Source of the DNA: Parolsenella sp958406235
GTDB lineage: Bacteria > Actinomycetota > Coriobacteriia > Coriobacteriales > Atopobiaceae
Direction of reading: 5' to 3'
Length of the DNA: 64,000 nt
Assembly: GCF_039062465.1 (NCBI RefSeq)
Contig: NZ_JBCLNF010000001.1
Span: 186,001-250,000 of the forward strand
Positions 60,551-64,000 of this stretch are shown here, piece by piece. The translations under genes and the position numbers were made by a program. How positions within the stretch are numbered: the first letter of the stretch is position 1; every line of letters begins with the position of its first letter. The notes beneath the pieces are model-generated. The model did not search any database. It was not told where the DNA came from and worked only from the letters and a program-made list of their open reading frames with translations.

Positions 60551-61843
60551 GTGCCCGTGGCAATCCACATCATCGAAGAAGCGGACCGTTGTCTTCAGTG
60601 CAAGAACCCCATGTGTCAGAAGGGTTGCCCCGTCTCCACCAACATCCCCGTGGTCATTCGCCTGTTCAAGGACGGCAAGCTCAATGAGGCCGGAGCGATG
60701 CTCTTTGAGAATAACCCGCTCTCCATCGTGTGCTCCACGGTGTGCAATCACGAGGGCCAGTGCGAGGGCCATTGCATCCGTGCCCGCAAGGACACTCCCG
60801 TTCACTTCTCCGCCATCGAGAACTTCATCTCAGACCTCTATCTCGAGCGTATGCAGATCAAGCGCAAGCCTGCCAACGGTCGCTCGGTTGCCGTCATCGG
60901 AGCCGGACCAGCGGGCATCACGGTTGCCGTGAAGCTCGCTCATGAGGGCTACGGCGTCACGATTTTCGACTCGAAGGAGCGCATCGGCGGGGTCATGCGC
61001 TACGGCATCCCGGAGTTTCGCCTCCCGAGCTCCGTCCTCGATCGCTACGCGAAGCGCATGGCGGACATGGGCATCATGTTCCGCGCAAACACGACGATCG
61101 GCGGCGCCCTCGAGATTCGCGACCTCTTCCGTGACGGTTACGAGTGCGTCTTCGTGGGCACTGGCGTCTGGCGGCCGCGAACCCTCGGCATGCGTGGCGA
61201 GTCCCTCGCTAACGTGCACTTCTCGGTCGATTACCTCGCGGACCCGACGGCATTCGAGCTAGGCGAGACGGTCGCAATCATCGGCGTGGGAAACTCCGCG
61301 GTCGACGTCGCGCGCACGGCGCTTCGTCGCGGCGCTCGCCACGTGACTATGTACTCGCGCTCGAAGGAGGTCACCGCCAGCCCGGATGAACTCGCATATG
61401 CCGAGCTCGAAGGTGCCGAGGTCGCCTACGGCAGGGCAATCACGATGCTCACGGAGGACGGTCCCGTCTTCAAGCGCGCCATCTTTGACGAGGATGACAA
61501 CGTCATCGGCTTCGACAACGACCTCGTCCAGTACGACGCGGACTCCACGATCATCTGCATCAGCCAGGGCCCAAAGAACAAGCTCATCCTCACGACGCCC
61601 GGCCTCGAGGGCGGGGAGCGGGGCCTACTCCTCACCGACGAGCGTGGCATGACCACGGTCGATGGCGTGTTTGCCGCGGGTGACGTGGTGACGGGCTCCA
61701 AGACCGTCGTTCATGCCGTCGAGGGCGCCAAGCGCGTCGCCGAGTCCATGCTCGAGTACCTCGACACCAAGGCCACCGCCGGCGAGGTCGAGAAGGAGCC
61801 GCTCGGCTATATCCACCACGTGCACGGCATCATGGACGTGTAG
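60551..61843 (+). CDS. GltD-like NAD(P)H-dependent iron-sulfur flavoprotein
   Basis: 430 residues. The N-terminus has the [4Fe-4S] cysteine pattern CLQCKNPMCQKGCPVSTNIP (residues 14-33) and STVCNHEGQCEGHC near 62. A first dinucleotide fold VAVIGAGPAGITVAVKL near 113 binds FAD and a second, VAIIGVGNSAVDVARTAL near 239, NAD(P)H. This is the small glutamate synthase subunit/sulfide dehydrogenase alpha/PreT-like family, which moves electrons between NAD(P)H and a partner. No large GltB-like gene is adjacent. A molybdenum hydroxylase operon follows, which suggests it serves purine oxidation. GTG 60551 (or GTG 60557) is the start. Confidence 0.87.
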   Translation: MPVAIHIIEEADRCLQCKNPMCQKGCPVSTNIPVVIRLFKDGKLNEAGAMLFENNPLSIVCSTVCNHEGQCEGHCIRARKDTPVHFSAIENFISDLYLERMQIKRKPANGRSVAVIGAGPAGITVAVKLAHEGYGVTIFDSKERIGGVMRYGIPEFRLPSSVLDRYAKRMADMGIMFRANTTIGGALEIRDLFRDGYECVFVGTGVWRPRTLGMRGESLANVHFSVDYLADPTAFELGETVAIIGVGNSAVDVARTALRRGARHVTMYSRSKEVTASPDELAYAELEGAEVAYGRAITMLTEDGPVFKRAIFDEDDNVIGFDNDLVQYDADSTIICISQGPKNKLILTTPGLEGGERGLLLTDERGMTTVDGVFAAGDVVTGSKTVVHAVEGAKRVAESMLEYLDTKATAGEVEKEPLGYIHHVHGIMDV

Positions 61844-61852
61844 CGCGCAACC

Positions 61853-61892
61853 TTGCCCGCCGGCTCGCGGAGCGTTGGGAGACGGCGGGCAA
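61853..61892 (+). terminator. Hairpin after the GltD-like gene
   Basis: TTGCCCGCCG (61853-61862) and CGGCGGGCAA (61883-61892) form a perfect 10-bp stem seven bases behind the stop; only a short T stretch follows at a distance. Confidence 0.55.
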
Positions 61893-61894
61893 GC

Positions 61895-61952
61895 GACTTT
61901 ACGCCGGGCGACATGCGCCGGGTGACTCTACGTCGGGCGACATGCGCCGGGC
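61895..61952. repeat. 29-bp tandem repeat, two copies
   Basis: 61895-61923 and 61924-61952 are adjacent 29-base copies sharing CGGGCGACATGCGCCGGG; they differ at three positions, all C/T transitions. They lie directly behind the hairpin of the GltD-like gene. Confidence 0.8.
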
Positions 61953-62037
61953 GACCCGTGCCATCTCGCGACCCTCTCGCCAATCATCGGCGTTATGCGG
62001 GAGAAACTAGCACGCCATAATTGTATTTTTGCTGTTA

Positions 62038-62099
62038 AACGGCCCCGTCGCCTGGTCCTATCCTATAGGATTGACGAGTAAGGATAAGAGGGGGCCGTT
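62038..62099 (+). promoter_or_regulatory. Long-range stem-loop leader of the third molybdenum hydroxylase operon
   Basis: AACGGCCCC (62038-62046) pairs with GGGGCCGTT (62091-62099). The 44-base loop contains the palindrome ATCCTATAGGAT (62060-62071) and a further GGATA that can pair with TATCC. An AT-rich stretch just upstream (62017-62037) could hold the promoter. The rest of 61953-62186 has no gene; GAAGGAG precedes the start at 62187. Confidence 0.45.
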
Positions 62100-62186
62100 C
62101 TCGCATGTTCGCGCGGCCCTACAGATGGGCGCCCTGCCCGGCGCGCTAATCGCCACGACGAGCGTCAGAGCATCCGAAGGAGAACC

Positions 62187-63074
62187 GTGCTCCAATTTAA
62201 GAACTATGCGCGTCCAGACACCGCAGAGGAGGCGTACGAGCTTCTCCGGAAGGGGCGCATGAATCGCGTCCTCGGCGGCGGGGTCTGGCTGCGCCTCCAA
62301 GACAGGCGAATCAGCACGATGATCGACCTGTCGAACCTCGGCCTCGACCAGATCGAGGAAACCCCCGACAGCTTCGTGATCGGCGCCATGGTGACGCTGC
62401 ACGAGCTCGAGCGCCACGTCGCCTTCAATGAGGCCACTGGCAACGTCTTCCGCGATGCCGTCCAGGATGTGGTCGGCGTGCAGATGCGCAACTGCGCCAC
62501 CGTCGGCGGCTCGGTCTTCGGCCGCTTTGGCTTCTCGGATGTCCTCACCTCGCTGCTCGCCCTCGATACGGAGGTCGAGCTCGTCGGTGCCGGCATCGTG
62601 AGCCTCGCCACCTTCGCCTCCATGCCCTACGAGCGCGACATCCTCACCCACGTGATCGTGCACAAGCATGACTACGCCGCCAATTTCCAGGCGCTCCGCA
62701 ACTCCGCGACGGACTTCCCGGTCCTGAACGTCTGTGCCGCCGCCTGGGGAGGCGCCTGGCACGTCACCGTCGGTGCCCGTCCGTGTCGCGCCCGCCTCGT
62801 TGAGGGCGATCGCCTCGGCCTTCCGCTCGAGTTCACGGACGAGGAGCTTGATGCCTCTTGCGCCCGCCTCGCCGAGCTGCCGATGAGCGGTAACATGCGT
62901 GGCTCCGAGCGCTATCGCCGCCACCTCGCTCGCGAGCTTGGCCGTCGTGCCATTCGCGTCGCGGCAGGCCTCGACCCCATCCCCGCTTCTACCTTCACGC
63001 CTGCTCCGCGCGCCGTGTGTTCCGGAGACTTGCATGACGGTGACGCGCCCAAGATGGGGGAGGGTGACAACTAA
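62187..63074 (+). CDS. Molybdenum hydroxylase, FAD-binding subunit
   Basis: 295 residues of the xanthine/CO dehydrogenase FAD family, but divergent. The first FAD motif reads VLGGGVWLRLQDRR near residue 28 (usually AGGTDLL), and the second MRNCATVGGSVFGRFGFSDVL near 97 (usually IRNxATxGGN). A CoxM-type C-terminal domain is present (about 165-265) with a Ser/Pro-containing tail. GTG 62187 behind GAAGGAG. Its TAA overlaps the next ATG. Subunit order FAD-FeS-Mo differs from xdhABC in this window. Confidence 0.88.
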   Translation: MLQFKNYARPDTAEEAYELLRKGRMNRVLGGGVWLRLQDRRISTMIDLSNLGLDQIEETPDSFVIGAMVTLHELERHVAFNEATGNVFRDAVQDVVGVQMRNCATVGGSVFGRFGFSDVLTSLLALDTEVELVGAGIVSLATFASMPYERDILTHVIVHKHDYAANFQALRNSATDFPVLNVCAAAWGGAWHVTVGARPCRARLVEGDRLGLPLEFTDEELDASCARLAELPMSGNMRGSERYRRHLARELGRRAIRVAAGLDPIPASTFTPAPRAVCSGDLHDGDAPKMGEGDN

Positions 63075-63613
63075 TGCTCGTAAGCTTCTTCATTAATGAC
63101 GAGTACGTCTCCGTTGACGTGCGTCCCGACACGCGCCTGCTCGACTTCCTGCGCGAGCGCGGCTACAAGAGCGTCAAGTGCGGCTGTGAGACCACCAATT
63201 GCGGCCTCTGCACCGTCTGGCTCGACGAGACCCCGGTCCTTTCCTGCGCGGTCTACATGCCTCGCGTGAACGGTCGTCGCGTCACCACGCTCGAGGGCCT
63301 TCGCTCTGAGTCCGCCGAGTTCGCGCGTTGCATGATGGAGGAGGGCGCCGAGCAGTGCGGCTTCTGCTCTCCGGGCCTCGTCATGAACGTGCTGGCGCTC
63401 GATCGCGACCATCCTGACGCGGATGACGAGACAATCAGCCGCTACCTCTCCGGCAATCTCTGCCGATGCACGGGCTACGCGAGCCAGCTCCGCGCCGTTC
63501 GCCGCTTCCTTGCCCGTGACCGCGCGACGGGCATTGCCGCGCCCGCGAGCACGGAGGTCACCGGCGTCGCGCCCTCCGCAGACGCATCCGCGAACGAAGG
63601 GGAGGTGCGCTAA
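63074..63613 (+). CDS. Molybdenum hydroxylase, [2Fe-2S] subunit
   Basis: 179 residues. Plant-type cluster CGCETTNCGLC near residue 36 plus Cys near 60; helical-domain cluster QCGFCSPG near 95 and CRCTGYASQ near 131. The C-terminus (about 150-179) is an extra Ala/Thr-rich stretch. It overlaps its neighbours on both sides by one base (TAATG twice). Confidence 0.92.
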   Translation: MLVSFFINDEYVSVDVRPDTRLLDFLRERGYKSVKCGCETTNCGLCTVWLDETPVLSCAVYMPRVNGRRVTTLEGLRSESAEFARCMMEEGAEQCGFCSPGLVMNVLALDRDHPDADDETISRYLSGNLCRCTGYASQLRAVRRFLARDRATGIAAPASTEVTGVAPSADASANEGEVR

Positions 63614-64000
63614 TGGGAACCATCGGTGAGAGCGTCGTCTCTGACTCCCGCGCCGGCGAGCTTCGCCAGCTTTCGCACGCCGTTGTCAAGAAGGATGCGA
63701 AGGGCCTGCTCGAGGGTCGTGCCGTCTACACGAACGACCTTGCCCCGCGTGACTCCTACATCGTCAAGCTGCTGCGCTCGCCCCACGCGCACGCGCGCAT
63801 CCGCTCCATCGACGCCTCGCGCGCCCGTCGAATCGACGGCATCGTCGCCATCTACACCTACGAGGACGTCCCCCAGGTGCGCTACACACTCGCCGGCCAG
63901 AGCTTCCGCGAGATGAGCCCGTACGACACGATGATCCTCGACCGCACCGTGCGCTACGTCGGCGACGAGGTTGCCATCGTGGTTGGCACGGACGAGCTCG
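63613..64000 (+). CDS. Molybdenum hydroxylase, molybdopterin-binding subunit (3' end outside window)
   Basis: Only the first 129 codons are visible. KKDAKGLLEGRAVYTNDLAP near residue 27 and LLRSPHAHARIRSIDASRARRIDGIVAIYTYEDVP (about 52-86) are the a/b-hammerhead domain at the N-terminus of xanthine dehydrogenase/CoxL large subunits. VRYVGDEVAIVVGTDEL near the edge is the same domain. It completes the third, separate set of hydroxylase subunits in this window; substrate-defining residues lie outside. Confidence 0.9.
   Translation, partial: MGTIGESVVSDSRAGELRQLSHAVVKKDAKGLLEGRAVYTNDLAPRDSYIVKLLRSPHAHARIRSIDASRARRIDGIVAIYTYEDVPQVRYTLAGQSFREMSPYDTMILDRTVRYVGDEVAIVVGTDEL

Noticed and set aside
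1..64000. CRISPR arrays, insertion sequences or integrated elements
   Set aside because: No regularly spaced repeats, transposase, integrase or target-site duplication was seen; base composition is even apart from promoter gaps.

Overview
The window is a dense, high-GC (roughly 60-65% by eye) bacterial chromosome segment. Gene content and order point to an anaerobic actinobacterium of the Coriobacteriia (Olsenella/Collinsella/Atopobiaceae type). The clues are a SepIVA-like/DUF177/rpmF/plsX/rnc/smc/ftsY/ffh block that resembles the mycobacterial order, tandem YhgE/Pip proteins, several molybdenum hydroxylases for purines, and Tat-type lipoproteins. The taxonomic call is inference. No tRNA, rRNA, CRISPR, prophage or insertion sequence was recognised.

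Region 1 (1-14.6 kb) is a purine-handling island. It holds the end of a fused [2Fe-2S]/molybdopterin hydroxylase of the selenium-dependent xanthine dehydrogenase type, a four-gene BMP-family nucleoside ABC importer, an E. coli-type xdhABC operon, an orphan 159-residue gene on the other strand, and an NCS2 xanthine/uracil permease. Region 2 (14.7-21.6 kb) has metK behind a SAM riboswitch and terminator, divergent from two overlapping YhgE/Pip membrane proteins. Region 3 (21.7-29.6 kb) is housekeeping: priA, def, fmt, rsmB, an FmdB zinc ribbon, a HAD phosphatase, thiN and rpmB. Region 4 (29.8-34.5 kb) is a MarR regulator with a heterodimeric ABC exporter. Region 5 (34.7-44 kb) is the cell-division, ribosome, lipid, SMC and SRP block, ending in ffh.

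Region 6 (44-51.3 kb, minus strand) holds a Cof-type phosphatase, a P1 peptidase, Maf, a DJ-1 protein, an RNA m5U methyltransferase and an unusual polyphosphate kinase. Region 7 (51.6-59.1 kb) has a frameshifted PARG-like gene, argR-argG, a flavodoxin, pyrE and a polar amino acid ABC importer whose promoter overlaps a pair of strong dyads. Region 8 (59.2-64 kb) has a frameshifted glycerate kinase, a GltD-like NAD(P)H oxidoreductase and the start of a third molybdenum hydroxylase operon (FAD, [2Fe-2S], Mo subunit; cut by the right edge). Three distinct purine-type hydroxylases therefore sit in one 64-kb window.

Most coding is unambiguous. The items most worth a second look are regulatory or structural: the SAM riboswitch with an extra hairpin, the twin dyads at the amino acid transporter promoter, the palindromic elements sharing a GGGAC-N-GTCCC core, structured leaders before the purine genes, tandem repeats just behind several stop codons, two frameshifted genes, and a polyphosphate kinase lacking one of its classical histidines.
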